A stretch of DNA of 64,000 nucleotides from an uncultured Brachyspira sp. (GTDB lineage: Bacteria; Spirochaetota; Brachyspiria; Brachyspirales; Brachyspiraceae), in the NCBI RefSeq assembly GCF_944388875.1, contig NZ_CALXKQ010000004.1:1-64000 (forward strand). Direction: 5' to 3'. The notes below the pieces were generated by a model, which saw only the letters and a program-made list of their open reading frames with translations, did not search any database and had not been told where the DNA came from. The position numbers and the translations under genes are program-made. Position 1 is the stretch's first letter, and the number at the start of each line of letters is the position of its first letter. Below, piece after piece: positions 38,837-48,094 of the stretch.

Positions 38837-39997
38837 ATGGAAAAACAAAAAAAAGATTATCTATTAATTAAACTTTTTATAGGTATAGTTATTGGTATTA
38901 TACTTGGTACATATTCAAATGAGGGTATAATCAATGTAATACAGTCTATCAAATATGTACTTAATCAGGTAATATCGTTTATGGTTCCATTAATAGTATT
39001 AGGGTTTATTGCTCCTGCTATAACGAGAATGGGAAACAGTGCAAATAAAATGCTTGGTGTTATGCTTGTGCTTGCTTATGTATCATCTGTGGGTGCTGCT
39101 TTATTTTCAATGACTGCGGGGTATATTATAATACCGAATTTAAATATACCTTCAGCTGTTGAGGGAGGCAGAGAGCTGCCTGAAATTATATTTAAACTAG
39201 ATATTAATCCTGTATTTCCAGTAATAACCGCTTTATTTCTAGCTATATGCGGAGGTGTTGCTGTTGTAAAAACTAAATCTAAATATTTTGAAGGCTTATT
39301 AGATGAGCTTAATAATATAATTTTATTTTTGGTAAATAAAGTAGTTGTACCTATACTTCCTTTTTATATAGGAAGTACATTTGCTACTTTAGCTTATGAA
39401 GGCACTATAATAAAAAGCGTACCTGTATTTATAATAGTAATATTAATAGCAATAGCAGGACATTTTATATGGCTTACTGTGTTATATACAATAGCAGGCA
39501 TAATATCTAAAAAGAATCCAGTGAGAGTATTTAAGCATTACGGACCTGCTTATCTTACTGCGGTAGGTACAATGTCATCAGCAGCTACTTTGCCAGTGGC
39601 ATTGAAATGTGCAGGAAAATCTGATGCTTTAGATAAAGATATTGTAAACTTTGCTATACCGATGGGCTCTACAATACATTTATGCGGTTCTGTATTAACA
39701 GAAACATTCTTTGTTATGACAATATCAAAAATATTATACGGCTCTATTCCAAGCATTGGAACTATGATTTTATTTGTTATACTTCTTGGTATATTTGCAG
39801 TAGGTGCACCTGGAGTACCAGGAGGAACAGTTGTTGCTTCTTTGGGTATTATAATTTCTGTATTGGGATTCAATAATGACGGTACAGCTTTAATACTTGC
39901 TGTATTTGCTTTACAGGACAGTTTCGGTACTGCATGCAATGTTACAGGAGATGGAGCTTTGGCTTTAATGCTTCAGGGAATATTCAAAAAGGAATGA
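38837..39997 (+). CDS. dicarboxylate/amino acid:cation symporter
   Basis: The product has about 386 residues from the ATG at 38837; an ATG at 38825 is in frame but TAGGA fits the later start. It has about eight membrane segments with two hairpin loops, the glutamate-transporter (DAACS) fold. Motifs are the serine-rich AVGTMSSAATLPVALKC (reentrant loop 1), NFAIPMGSTIHLCGSV, and GAPGVPGGTVVASLG (reentrant loop 2), DSFGTACNVTGDGA. It cotransports a dicarboxylate or serine/threonine with sodium or protons across the inner membrane. Confidence 0.92.
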   Translation: MEKQKKDYLLIKLFIGIVIGIILGTYSNEGIINVIQSIKYVLNQVISFMVPLIVLGFIAPAITRMGNSANKMLGVMLVLAYVSSVGAALFSMTAGYIIIPNLNIPSAVEGGRELPEIIFKLDINPVFPVITALFLAICGGVAVVKTKSKYFEGLLDELNNIILFLVNKVVVPILPFYIGSTFATLAYEGTIIKSVPVFIIVILIAIAGHFIWLTVLYTIAGIISKKNPVRVFKHYGPAYLTAVGTMSSAATLPVALKCAGKSDALDKDIVNFAIPMGSTIHLCGSVLTETFFVMTISKILYGSIPSIGTMILFVILLGIFAVGAPGVPGGTVVASLGIIISVLGFNNDGTALILAVFALQDSFGTACNVTGDGALALMLQGIFKKE

Positions 39998-40010
39998 TTA
40001 TTTATTTATT

Positions 40011-40697
40011 ATGATGAATGATTTTTTTGAATCCTGTAAAAACGGCAGTTTAGAAATAGTTAAGAAGTACATTGAAAAAGATATTAGCAGCATAAATAAA
40101 TTAGACAATGAGGGTTTTAGTGCATTAATGCTTGCTTGTATTTTTAATAAAATTAATATAGCTGAAGAGTTAATAAAAAACGGAGCGGATGTAAATTTTA
40201 AAAGCGATGAAAATTGGACTGCCTTAATGTTTGCTTCTTTTTACGGACATTATAATATAGCTGATTTTTTATTAAAAAATAATTCTGATACAAGCATAAA
40301 AAATAATCAAGGATTTGATGCATTGCTTATAGCTTTATTTTACAAAAGAGAAGATATAGCAAAACTTCTTATAGAACATAAAGCAGATGTTAATACAAAA
40401 AATAATGATGGAATGTTCCCATTAATATACGCATGTAATTATGATAATTCCGAAATATTAAAACTTTTATTATATAATGGTGCGTATATTAATAACAAAA
40501 ATAATAATGGCACAACGGCTTTAATGTATGCTTCATTGATGCTCAAAGAATATATTGTTGCTGAACTTATAAATAATAATGCTGATATTACTGAAACAGA
40601 TAATAATGGAGATGATGTTTATGTTTATTTAAACAGTAATGAAGATGAGGCAGATAAACTAAATATTATAGAGGCTCTATTAAAAAATAGAGGCTAA
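40011..40697 (+). CDS. cytosolic ankyrin-repeat protein
   Basis: The 228-residue protein has no signal peptide and is made almost entirely of about six ankyrin repeats (NEGFSALMLACIFNKINIAE, DENWTALMFASFYGHYNIAD, NNGTTALMYASLMLKEYIVA). It is thus cytosolic, unlike the exported one at 24417. Two consecutive ATG codons (40011, 40014) make the start uncertain by one residue. It begins 14 bases after the symporter stop, so they may be co-transcribed. Confidence 0.88.
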   Translation: MMNDFFESCKNGSLEIVKKYIEKDISSINKLDNEGFSALMLACIFNKINIAEELIKNGADVNFKSDENWTALMFASFYGHYNIADFLLKNNSDTSIKNNQGFDALLIALFYKREDIAKLLIEHKADVNTKNNDGMFPLIYACNYDNSEILKLLLYNGAYINNKNNNGTTALMYASLMLKEYIVAELINNNADITETDNNGDDVYVYLNSNEDEADKLNIIEALLKNRG

Positions 40698-40794
40698 CTA
40701 TAATTTTATAATAGCTAGCCCTTACATTGGTTGATATCTATAATTATTAAAACATTTATATATTCTAAATGTAAAATAATAAATAATTAATCGT

Positions 40795-41880
40795 TTATAA
40801 ATTATCACTAAAAAATTGAACTAATTTATCAAATGGTATTTTTTCCATATTATCATATAAATCAACATGATCAGCATTTTCTACTATCACAAGTTCTTTA
40901 GGTTCTTTAGCTTCTTTATAAACATCTTCCGAATAATATCTTGAATGTGCTTTATCTCCTGCTATTAATAATATAGGAGTAGGAGAAACATCCTGAAGAT
41001 TATCCATCAAATTAAAATTCCAGTAAGAAAAAGGCATAGTAGCCGTCCAAGAAGTAACAAAGTTTATTGCACGAGGATGATAGGCTCTTTTGGCATAATA
41101 ATTATAAAATGCCGCAAATACAGTATCCGCATTTTCGGGAAGCTCTTCAGGTACAATCATGGCAGAAGCTACTATATCATTATTTTCATCAAAATACGGC
41201 TCATGATTTCCTAATGCATAGCTTTTATTTTCTGCATCCTTCCAACGCTGTTCGCTCAAATATTCTCTTATTTTTCTTCTCTGTTCTGGCATATAATAAT
41301 CCTGATGTCCTCTGCTCATATCCCTTGACATATCATACATAGAGGCAACAGCAACAGCTTTTATTCTGGTATCAGTACCAGCGGCAGTTATAGCCATACC
41401 AGAAAGTCCGCAAATACCTATTGCACCAATGCGGTTTCTATCTACATAATCAAGCAATCCTAAATAATCTACAGCAGCACTATAATCTTCAGTAAATATA
41501 TCAGGAGAAGATGTGTTTCTTACATTTCCTCCGCTTTCACCTGTAAAAGAAGGATCAAAAGCTAAAGCTACAAAACCATTCGATGCCATCTCCTGAGCAT
41601 ATAGTCCTGAAGCCTGTTCCTTAACAGCACCGAATGGTCCTGATACAACTAATGCTGGATTTTTCTTATTGCTGTAATCAGCAGGCAAATATAAATGCCC
41701 TGCTATTTCTATACCGAAACGGTTTGTAAATTTAACCTGCTTCATTTCAATATTTGTATAAATTTTAAATACTCTTGTATCCATATTATTATCTCCTTTT
41801 GTTTGATTATTTGCTGACTGACTGCAGCTCAATGAAATAAAAATAATAAAAGAAAAAATTGATATAAATATTTTTTTCAT
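40795..41880 (-). CDS. alpha/beta-hydrolase lipoprotein (dienelactone-hydrolase/YcjY-like)
   Basis: The 361-residue protein has a lipobox (KKIFISIFSFIIFISLSC). The hydrolase domain has VVSGPFGAVKEQASGLY (oxyanion region), ALAFDPSFTGESGG, the nucleophile elbow IGICGLSGMA, then Asp in LIAGDKAHSRYY and His in ENADHVDLYD. In related YcjY proteins the elbow residue is Cys, consistent with GICG. The substrate is unknown. It has AGGAGG upstream and stands alone. The protein is anchored in the periplasm. Confidence 0.85.
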   Translation of the reverse strand: MKKIFISIFSFIIFISLSCSQSANNQTKGDNNMDTRVFKIYTNIEMKQVKFTNRFGIEIAGHLYLPADYSNKKNPALVVSGPFGAVKEQASGLYAQEMASNGFVALAFDPSFTGESGGNVRNTSSPDIFTEDYSAAVDYLGLLDYVDRNRIGAIGICGLSGMAITAAGTDTRIKAVAVASMYDMSRDMSRGHQDYYMPEQRRKIREYLSEQRWKDAENKSYALGNHEPYFDENNDIVASAMIVPEELPENADTVFAAFYNYYAKRAYHPRAINFVTSWTATMPFSYWNFNLMDNLQDVSPTPILLIAGDKAHSRYYSEDVYKEAKEPKELVIVENADHVDLYDNMEKIPFDKLVQFFSDNL

Positions 41881-42005
41881 AAATTTGAAAGCCTCCTAAT
41901 TTAAGATTTTTTTTATTATTATAGGAGTTTTTCTGTATATATCAAATACTTATGTATTATATATTATTATGCTTAAAAAGTATTAAATATATTATGCAAA
42001 TAAAA

Positions 42006-42037
42006 AGGCTTAAACTCTTTATAAAGAATTCAAGCCT
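42006..42037. terminator. terminator downstream of the AAA operon
   Basis: AGGCTTAAACTCTTTA and TAAAGAATTCAAGCCT form a nearly perfect stem (two mismatches) 23 bases past the stop of the AAA gene. On the minus strand TTTTTATTT follows. Confidence 0.7.
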
Positions 42038-42059
42038 CTCAATAAATCATCATTATAAA

Positions 42060-43247
42060 TTATTTTTTGGAAGCATATTTCATGTCATACTTATCCAAAT
42101 TCTTTTTCATATCTTCAAGTTTATCTTTAAAAGTTACAGATATGCATTTAAAATCTTTCATAGCATCTTCCAAATCCTTAGTTTCCATTTTTTTGCAGTC
42201 TTCAATAAAACATCTCTCTATTGAATGCTGAATAATAGATTCAATATCCGCACCAGAATAACCTTCTGTTTTATCAAGAAGACTAATAATATCTAATTTT
42301 GAAATATCCTGATTTCTTTTCTTTAGATGAAGCTCAAAAATCTCTTTTCTTTCTTTGGCATTAGGAAGCTCTATTCTAAATAGTTCATCAAATCTTCCCT
42401 TTCTAAAAAATTCAGCAGGAAGTTTAGTAATATCATTTGAAGTAGCAACCACATAAACAGTAGAATCTTTTTCCTGAAGCCAAGTAAGTATATAGCCCAA
42501 AAGCCTAGTAGTAATATCGCTTGCCCCTCCTGTTCCTCCAATACCAGCAAAAGCCTTTTCAATCTCATCAATCCATAAAACACAAGGAGTAACTGCCTCA
42601 GCTATTTTTATTGCCTTTCTTAAATTCAAAGATATAAAACCCTTTTGCTGATAGGCTAAATTTAATATCTGCTTAATTTCAAATTCGCTTAATCCTCTAA
42701 GTGAAGCAGTTATCTCATCTCTAACTTCTTTTTCAAGAGTAATATTATAATTTGCTATATACTCATCTAATATTTTAGAAATATCATCATCTTTAGGATA
42801 AGGTATATCAAGAATAGTAGTGTATTTTTCTATTTCATTTGGTATATAAAGAGAAGAAGAAATTATAAATATAGTAACATTATAATCATTGTCTTTCATG
42901 TTTTTATGAGCTATATCTGTAAGCCATGATAAAACTTCATTATCCTTCAAATAGCCATTAATATTTTTTAAAACTATAAAATGATTATTATCATATTCAT
43001 GTTCTAATTTTAAAAATCCTATTATATCTTTGGAAGCAGAAGTTTTTTTGATTAACTCTCCTGTTTCTCCATCTTTCTCCCATTTATAAGTAATATTATT
43101 ATTAACCCATTCATAAACTTTATATCCGCTTGAAACATCAAATATAATTTTATCAATCTTTTCAAAATCAAAATGATTAATATAAATTATTGGTCTTAAA
43201 GCATATATATACGAAGCTAATTTTTCTTTTATATCATTATTTTCCAT
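42060..43247 (-). CDS. Ycf46-like AAA ATPase with the P-loop segment missing
   Basis: The 395-residue protein starts with the Ycf46-type N-domain (ALRPIIYINHFDFEKIDKI; DIAHKNMKDND; GLSEFEIKQILNLAYQ). At about residue 207 it passes from GFISL straight into NLRKAIKIAEAV, PCVLWIDEIEKAFAG (Walker B), VVATSNDITKLPAEFFRKGRFDE (sensor 1 and arginine finger; two pieces) and the C-terminal lid. The roughly 90-110 residues that normally lie between, with Walker A (GxPGxGKS), are absent. Family length is about 490-510. Without the P-loop it should not bind ATP normally. It is the last of four genes. Confidence 0.85.
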   Translation of the reverse strand: MENNDIKEKLASYIYALRPIIYINHFDFEKIDKIIFDVSSGYKVYEWVNNNITYKWEKDGETGELIKKTSASKDIIGFLKLEHEYDNNHFIVLKNINGYLKDNEVLSWLTDIAHKNMKDNDYNVTIFIISSSLYIPNEIEKYTTILDIPYPKDDDISKILDEYIANYNITLEKEVRDEITASLRGLSEFEIKQILNLAYQQKGFISLNLRKAIKIAEAVTPCVLWIDEIEKAFAGIGGTGGASDITTRLLGYILTWLQEKDSTVYVVATSNDITKLPAEFFRKGRFDELFRIELPNAKERKEIFELHLKKRNQDISKLDIISLLDKTEGYSGADIESIIQHSIERCFIEDCKKMETKDLEDAMKDFKCISVTFKDKLEDMKKNLDKYDMKYASKK

Positions 43248-43248
43248 A

Positions 43249-44178
43249 TTATATCTCCATATATACTAATTGTGCAGACTCGCTTGCACCCATATAAGTA
43301 ATTCCGTCTAATATTAAAAACTTATTATTAATATCTTCATAGCTGTATTCTTTGCTCTTATCTTTAAAACTAGTTACATTGCATCCGCTGTCTATATGAA
43401 GTATTAAACATTTTTTATCTTCAACAACTGTAGAAAAATGTCTTTTAGTATTTTGAGAATAAATTTTTAATTTATTAGTTAAATAATGATTATCTTCTAA
43501 TTTTGCTTTATATAAACCAAACCTAGATTTTATAGCATTAGAAGTACCATAGGTATGTGAAAACATTTCGTTCAATTCTTTCATTATATCTCCATCATCC
43601 ATAAAATAATTTCTGATTTTTTTATTTGATAATATTGAAAGAATAGAAAAATAATTATCTTCTTTATGAAGTTTTAAAAATAAATTGTAATAATCATATT
43701 TAAATGCGTTCATAAAATTGTCGCTGATATTTTTTACAGATGATTTTATAAATTCATAATCCTCTTTTTTCTCTATTATCAGATTAATTATATCCTCATA
43801 GTTTTTAAAATAATTATCAATAACTTCTTTTTCTTTGAAATCATTTTTGCTGAAAACTTCTAAATCATCTTTCCTCTTGTTTTCAAACCCTATCATATAT
43901 GTAGCTTCTTTTGACATCTCTTTTATAGTGTTTTCATCTTCATCTTCATAAAATATTTCCATTAGGCTATTAACTTTTTTATAAATATCTGCATTCTTAT
44001 CAATAGCTGATACCTTTTCATTAACATCATTTAAATTCTGTGCTGTAAGCCATTTCTCCAAAATACCCTTATCAAAATAATCTAATATGTCATGAATATT
44101 AAAATTATTTTTTACATCTTCAAGATTTTTACAGTACTTGTTTCCAAGTAAAAGATTAAATTTAATTCTTTTCAACAT
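43249..44178 (-). CDS. unknown protein, third gene of the AAA operon
   Basis: The 309-residue protein has no signal peptide or membrane segment. Near the N-terminus, FNIHDILDYFDKGILEKWL resembles a short domain (F-x-D-x2-x-Y-x2-G-x-L-x2-WL) seen at the start of many uncharacterised proteins. The middle is helical, and the C-terminal part (KKCLILHIDSGCNVTSF, NKFLILDGITYMGASE) may be beta-rich. I do not recognise a family. Its stop is one base before the start of the AAA gene. Confidence 0.65.
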   Translation of the reverse strand: MLKRIKFNLLLGNKYCKNLEDVKNNFNIHDILDYFDKGILEKWLTAQNLNDVNEKVSAIDKNADIYKKVNSLMEIFYEDEDENTIKEMSKEATYMIGFENKRKDDLEVFSKNDFKEKEVIDNYFKNYEDIINLIIEKKEDYEFIKSSVKNISDNFMNAFKYDYYNLFLKLHKEDNYFSILSILSNKKIRNYFMDDGDIMKELNEMFSHTYGTSNAIKSRFGLYKAKLEDNHYLTNKLKIYSQNTKRHFSTVVEDKKCLILHIDSGCNVTSFKDKSKEYSYEDINNKFLILDGITYMGASESAQLVYMEI

Positions 44179-44196
44179 TTAAGAAACTCCTTAATT

Positions 44197-45294
44197 TTAA
44201 TTTAAATATTTCTTTTCTAAACTCTCAACCATTTCTATATATAATTTCTTACATTCTTCATATTCTTTATTTTCTATCATTTTTAAACAGTTTTTCAAAT
44301 ATTTATTATTAATTTCATCATATATTAAACTGCTGTCATTTTTTAAATCAATATTTTTTACTATTTGAGGAGCTATTTTATAATATCTTTCTATCAATGC
44401 ATTTCCATCTTTTTGATACATTAACCAATTATCTCTGAAATCCCTAAACATATTTAATTCATAACAATCATCTTCTTTATTATCCTTACGGCATACTGCA
44501 GTTGTTATATAACATCCTCCTGTAACAAAATCTACAGCACTGCTTACAAAATTTCCTACAGCTCTAACTGCACCGCCTATAGCACGTCCTACTGCTTTTA
44601 CTGCACCACCTACTATCTCAATTCCTTTCTTAACAACTCCGCCTACAGCTTTTCCTACAGCACTTCCAGCTACTGCCCCCACAACTGCACCAGCTGCAGC
44701 TCCTATAGGTCCTAAAACACTTCCTATTGAAGCTCCTATTGCACTGCCTGCATATTTTCCTACAGTAGTACCAACAAATGTACCTACAGCTGTTCCTGCT
44801 GCAGTTCCTACAACTGTTCCTGTGGCTGTTGTTGCCTCTTCTATTTTTGTGCTTACTATCTCGCCAACTTGTGCTGTGGTTCTATCAACTGCATAATCAA
44901 CCACCTCTTCTGCATCCATTTCTCCCGCAGCAACTTTATATGCAGCCTTTGTAGTAGTTAAAGAATTATCAACTATACGTGCAACATCATCAGGATTTTT
45001 ATCTTTCATCTTATCGCCTAAATAACCTTTTTGAGAAGCTATATATGTGGCTGTAGTTACCATCTTTTTTATATCTTCATCTTTCTCATCATCTATATCT
45101 GATGTTATATATTCTTTTAAAGCCTTTACTTCTTTATGATCTGTATTTATTTCCACTTTGTCATAACCTTCTGAAAACTCTATAGCCCCTATCAAAGAAT
45201 TATCTCTTATCTCATCAGATGTATCCTGTATTAATGCTTTTCTTCCTTCCTCTGTGGTTAAATCATATTCATTATTTTTTATTTCTTCTGACAT
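44197..45294 (-). CDS. glycine-zipper protein with C-terminal CYITTAVC domain
   Basis: The 365-residue protein has an acidic N-terminal half (residues 1-155) without motifs, then a long glycine-zipper at about 155-255: repeats of V/A-G-x3 such as GTAVGTFVGTTVGKYAGS and GAVVGAVAGSAVGKAVGG, which can insert in membranes. The C-terminal domain starts GGCYITTAVCRKDNKEDDCYEL and continues FRDFRDNWL (pieces given as GGCYITTAVCRK, DDCYEL), a Cys-rich C-terminal module I have seen in other uncharacterised bacterial proteins. There is no signal peptide. The first gene of the operon shares the EGYDK segment with its N-terminus (FSEGYDKVE). Confidence 0.7.
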   Translation of the reverse strand: MSEEIKNNEYDLTTEEGRKALIQDTSDEIRDNSLIGAIEFSEGYDKVEINTDHKEVKALKEYITSDIDDEKDEDIKKMVTTATYIASQKGYLGDKMKDKNPDDVARIVDNSLTTTKAAYKVAAGEMDAEEVVDYAVDRTTAQVGEIVSTKIEEATTATGTVVGTAAGTAVGTFVGTTVGKYAGSAIGASIGSVLGPIGAAAGAVVGAVAGSAVGKAVGGVVKKGIEIVGGAVKAVGRAIGGAVRAVGNFVSSAVDFVTGGCYITTAVCRKDNKEDDCYELNMFRDFRDNWLMYQKDGNALIERYYKIAPQIVKNIDLKNDSSLIYDEINNKYLKNCLKMIENKEYEECKKLYIEMVESLEKKYLN

Positions 45295-45308
45295 AGTAAT
45301 CCCCCAAT

Positions 45309-45716
45309 TTAATTATTGTTTTCTTCTTTCATTTTTTCAGCTTTTTCAAGTATTTTTAAATGTTCATTTTTAGTTTCTTTTAAAGCTTTATTTACACTTC
45401 CAAGTATTATAGTTTTATCATCTTCTTCTAAACCTTCCATACTTTTTTCTAAATCCTGATAAAGCCATTGGGTATTTGATTTTCCTTTTTTCTTAAAATT
45501 AATAAGGCTTTTAAATTTATCTGCAATGCCTTTTAATGTAGTGCCGAATTTAGATATTATAGATTTTCTCTCTTCTTCGCTTTGTCCTACTTCATACTCT
45601 TTTAGTTTTTCTTGTAAATAAGTATCTAAATCCTGTTTATTTTCTAGCTTATCATAGCCCTCTAGTATATCAGCCATGATTTTTTGAAACTCTTCAGCGT
45701 TTATTTTTTCTGACAT
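45309..45716 (-). CDS. unknown helical protein, first gene of the AAA operon
   Basis: The start is the ATG at 45716 with AAAGGA upstream; the open frame continues to 45830 but that stretch covers a terminator-like hairpin and is a hydrophobic AT-rich artefact. The 135-residue protein is highly charged and helical (EGYDKLENKQDLDTYLQEKLKEY and GKSNTQWLYQDLEKSM, in part). No family recognised. The segment LEGYDKLE resembles FSEGYDKVE in the next gene, suggesting a related N-terminal helix. Confidence 0.65.
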   Translation of the reverse strand: MSEKINAEEFQKIMADILEGYDKLENKQDLDTYLQEKLKEYEVGQSEEERKSIISKFGTTLKGIADKFKSLINFKKKGKSNTQWLYQDLEKSMEGLEEDDKTIILGSVNKALKETKNEHLKILEKAEKMKEENNN

Positions 45717-45801
45717 AAAAAATTCCTTTATAATGATGATTATATTTAAGTATATATTAAAAAATGCTAAAACCCAAGTTGTAATGTATTTTAAAATAAA
45801 A

Positions 45802-45839
45802 AATCCCCCAAGCATTATATAATATAACACTTGGGGATT
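45802..45839 (-). terminator. terminator-like hairpin in the leader of the AAA operon
   Basis: AATCCCCCAAG (45802-45812) and CTTGGGGATT (45830-45839) form a strong stem with one bulge. On the minus strand TTTTTTATTTT follows. No minus-strand gene lies upstream within 120 bases, so it would act on a leader transcript of the four-gene operon. Confidence 0.7.
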
Positions 45840-45962
45840 AAAATAAGTTTAATATATTAATATTTATTTTTTAATTAATAAAAAATACAGCATTTAATTT
45901 GTTGACTTTATATTGTTACATGTTAAATTATTTTATATTACAAAATATAAAAGGATAGTACT

Positions 45963-46850
45963 ATGAAAAAAATTATAGTTTTTTTATCAATTATGGCATT
46001 TATCTATAGCTGTAATTCAAACAAAACAGATAATGCATCTGATTCAGGTTTTAAAGCAGAAATTTCTTTTGACGGCTCTTCCTCTTTAGCTCCTGTGATG
46101 GCTTCTATAGGAAATAAATTTATGGAAGAGTATATTACTTGGGATAAGGTATCTTCAAATCTCCCAAGCGAAAATATATCTATATATGTTTCATCTGCAG
46201 GTTCAGGTGCAGGAGTTAAAAGTATATTAGATAATACTGCAAGTTTTGGAATGTTAGCTAGAAAAATAAGAGATACTGAAAAATCACAAATGAATAATTA
46301 TAAAGAATTTTTAGTAGCTTCTGATGCTTTAACTGTATCAGTTAATACTAAAAACCCAATAGTAAAAATAAAAGATGATTTAGATTCTGATACTATTAGA
46401 AAAATATTTTCAGGAGAATATAAATACTGGAGTGATGTTGATCCTTCTTTGCCTCAAAAAGAAATAGTAGTTATAATTAGAGATTTAAGCGGAGGAGCTT
46501 ATGAAGTTTTTCAAGAATCTATAATGGGTGAAACTCAAATATCTCCTAATGCTATACAATCTCCTTCTATGGGAGCATTAGGAACAAAAATAGTAGAAAA
46601 TGAAAATGCTATAGGATATGCTTCTTACGGAGTTTATAATCAAAATAAAGATAATTTATTTGCTTTCAAAGTTGATGGCGTTGAACCTACTAAAGAAAAT
46701 ATTTTAAATGGACAGTATAAAATACAAAGACCTTTAATGTTTATAAAAAACTCAGAACTTTCTGAAGCTGAAAATGCTTTTGTTAATTATGTATTCAGCG
46801 ATATAGGAAAACAAATAGTAGAAGAAAACGGATATATTCCTGTAGAATAA
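45963..46850 (+). CDS. pstS: phosphate ABC transporter substrate-binding lipoprotein (PstS-like)
   Basis: The 295-residue protein has a lipoprotein signal (KKIIVFLSIMAFIYSC) and the PBP-like fold of phosphate-binding proteins: ISFDGSSSLAPVMASIG (phosphate loop), VSSAGSGAGVKSILD, FGMLARKIRDTE, VVIIRDLSGGAYEVF, AIGYASYGVY, and the end FVNYVFSDIGKQIVEENGYIPV. It captures inorganic phosphate in the periplasm for PstCAB, which is not nearby. AAAGGAT lies upstream. It is alone, with a terminator that it shares with the phage module. Confidence 0.92.
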   Translation: MKKIIVFLSIMAFIYSCNSNKTDNASDSGFKAEISFDGSSSLAPVMASIGNKFMEEYITWDKVSSNLPSENISIYVSSAGSGAGVKSILDNTASFGMLARKIRDTEKSQMNNYKEFLVASDALTVSVNTKNPIVKIKDDLDSDTIRKIFSGEYKYWSDVDPSLPQKEIVVIIRDLSGGAYEVFQESIMGETQISPNAIQSPSMGALGTKIVENENAIGYASYGVYNQNKDNLFAFKVDGVEPTKENILNGQYKIQRPLMFIKNSELSEAENAFVNYVFSDIGKQIVEENGYIPVE

Positions 46851-46860
46851 TAATTATAAC

Positions 46861-46898
46861 AATGCTGGGATACTTCATTAAGCAAGTATCTCAGCATT
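46861..46898. terminator. bidirectional terminator between pstS and the tape measure gene
   Basis: AATGCTGGGATACTT (46861-46875) pairs with AAGTATCTCAGCATT (46884-46898) with one mismatch; TTTTATC follows on the plus strand. It separates the phage module from pstS. Confidence 0.85.
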
Positions 46899-46902
46899 AA
46901 TT

Positions 46903-48054
46903 TTATCTAGTATACATCTGACTATTTCTTGACTTATAGCTATTCATAAGTTTATAAACCTCATCAGGATTTAAAGCCTGTTCTACATTAATAGTAACAT
47001 TCCAAATATCGCCTTTAGAAAAACCTTGTTCTTGTAACTGAGCATTACTTTGAACTTGTATTTTACCAGATTTATTTGTTACAATTTCAGCACCCATTTC
47101 ACCTACTATTGCAGAACCTCCGTCTGGAATAATGTATCCTGTTGTACCAAAAGCAAACTGCGGAGCCTGAGGAGGATTAGATTTTACAGTATCTAAAGCA
47201 TTGGCTGATGATACTATACCAGAAGCAGCAGCAAGTGCAGATGATATTGCAGTGGCAGATATTACAAGCCCAGCTGCAAAACCAACAGGTCCTCCCTGAG
47301 CAAATGAAGCAGCAACTCCCAATGCCGCCTGAGCAATAGCAAGAGAAGGTATTAAAACTGCATCCGCTATTGCTTTAGCCTTCTCCATTTCTGCTAATTT
47401 TACCTGATTATCCCACTCAGCATAAGCTTTATTATACTCTGCCTGTGCAAGCTGTTTTTCGAGTAATTCTCTCTGATTTTGTATATCTTTCTCTTTTTGT
47501 AAATCTTCTTTTTCCTTTTCCTGTTTCTTCTTTAACTCTTCCTGCTTTATACGTATAGCTTCAGTACTCATAGCATCTTTATTTTCAATTGCAAGTTCAA
47601 GCTCTTCATCAAGCCTTGACAAATAGTTTTCATAATCCTCATCATCCTGAGATTTTTGATTTTCTTTTAACTCTTTTTGATAATCATCAAACTCCTGTAA
47701 TTTATTTTTAGCTTCTTCTATTGCCGCATCATAAGAGCTTAAATCATAATGAAAAAAATCTGAAAAACTGGCACTTAAATCTTTATATATACTTGATATG
47801 CTTGAAAGCGAATCTTTTATTTCACTAGAAAAACTTTTTATATCTATTTTATTTATACTATTATCAATTGAGTTTATAGAAGTTTCTATATTATCTATAG
47901 AAGTTTTTGCCTCTGCTGCTGAACTTGAAAACTCATTAAAAGAATTTTCTGAACCATTAAAAAATGAAGAACTTTCATAAGCTAAATTTATTTTCTTTAT
48001 ACTTTCTTCTATATTCTGTAATTCTTTATTTGTACTTGAGAAATTATTACTCAT
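46903..48054 (-). CDS. short tail tape measure-like protein
   Basis: The 383-residue protein begins with a Ser/Ile-rich coiled coil (residues 1-120), then a Glu/Lys-rich coiled coil (120-230), a hydrophobic Ala/Gly segment (about 235-290) and a C-terminal domain with FAFGTTGYIIPDGGSAIVG and EMGAEIVTNKSGKIQVQS, a pattern common at the end of tape measure proteins. It follows the chaperone genes, the standard position. At about 0.15 nm per residue it would set a tail of about 57 nm. AAAGG precedes the ATG. Confidence 0.8.
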   Translation of the reverse strand: MSNNFSSTNKELQNIEESIKKINLAYESSSFFNGSENSFNEFSSSAAEAKTSIDNIETSINSIDNSINKIDIKSFSSEIKDSLSSISSIYKDLSASFSDFFHYDLSSYDAAIEEAKNKLQEFDDYQKELKENQKSQDDEDYENYLSRLDEELELAIENKDAMSTEAIRIKQEELKKKQEKEKEDLQKEKDIQNQRELLEKQLAQAEYNKAYAEWDNQVKLAEMEKAKAIADAVLIPSLAIAQAALGVAASFAQGGPVGFAAGLVISATAISSALAAASGIVSSANALDTVKSNPPQAPQFAFGTTGYIIPDGGSAIVGEMGAEIVTNKSGKIQVQSNAQLQEQGFSKGDIWNVTINVEQALNPDEVYKLMNSYKSRNSQMYTR

Positions 48055-48094
48055 ACTTTTTTACCTTTATATAAAAACTCAATAATATAAAAAA

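Noticed and set aside
39550-39939. 129-residue antisense frame in the symporter gene
   Set aside because: It lies entirely antisense to a well-supported membrane transporter and has no protein-like features of its own.
45717-45830. N-terminal hydrophobic extension of the first AAA-operon gene
   Set aside because: It crosses the terminator hairpin and lacks a binding site; AAAGGA fits the ATG at 45716.
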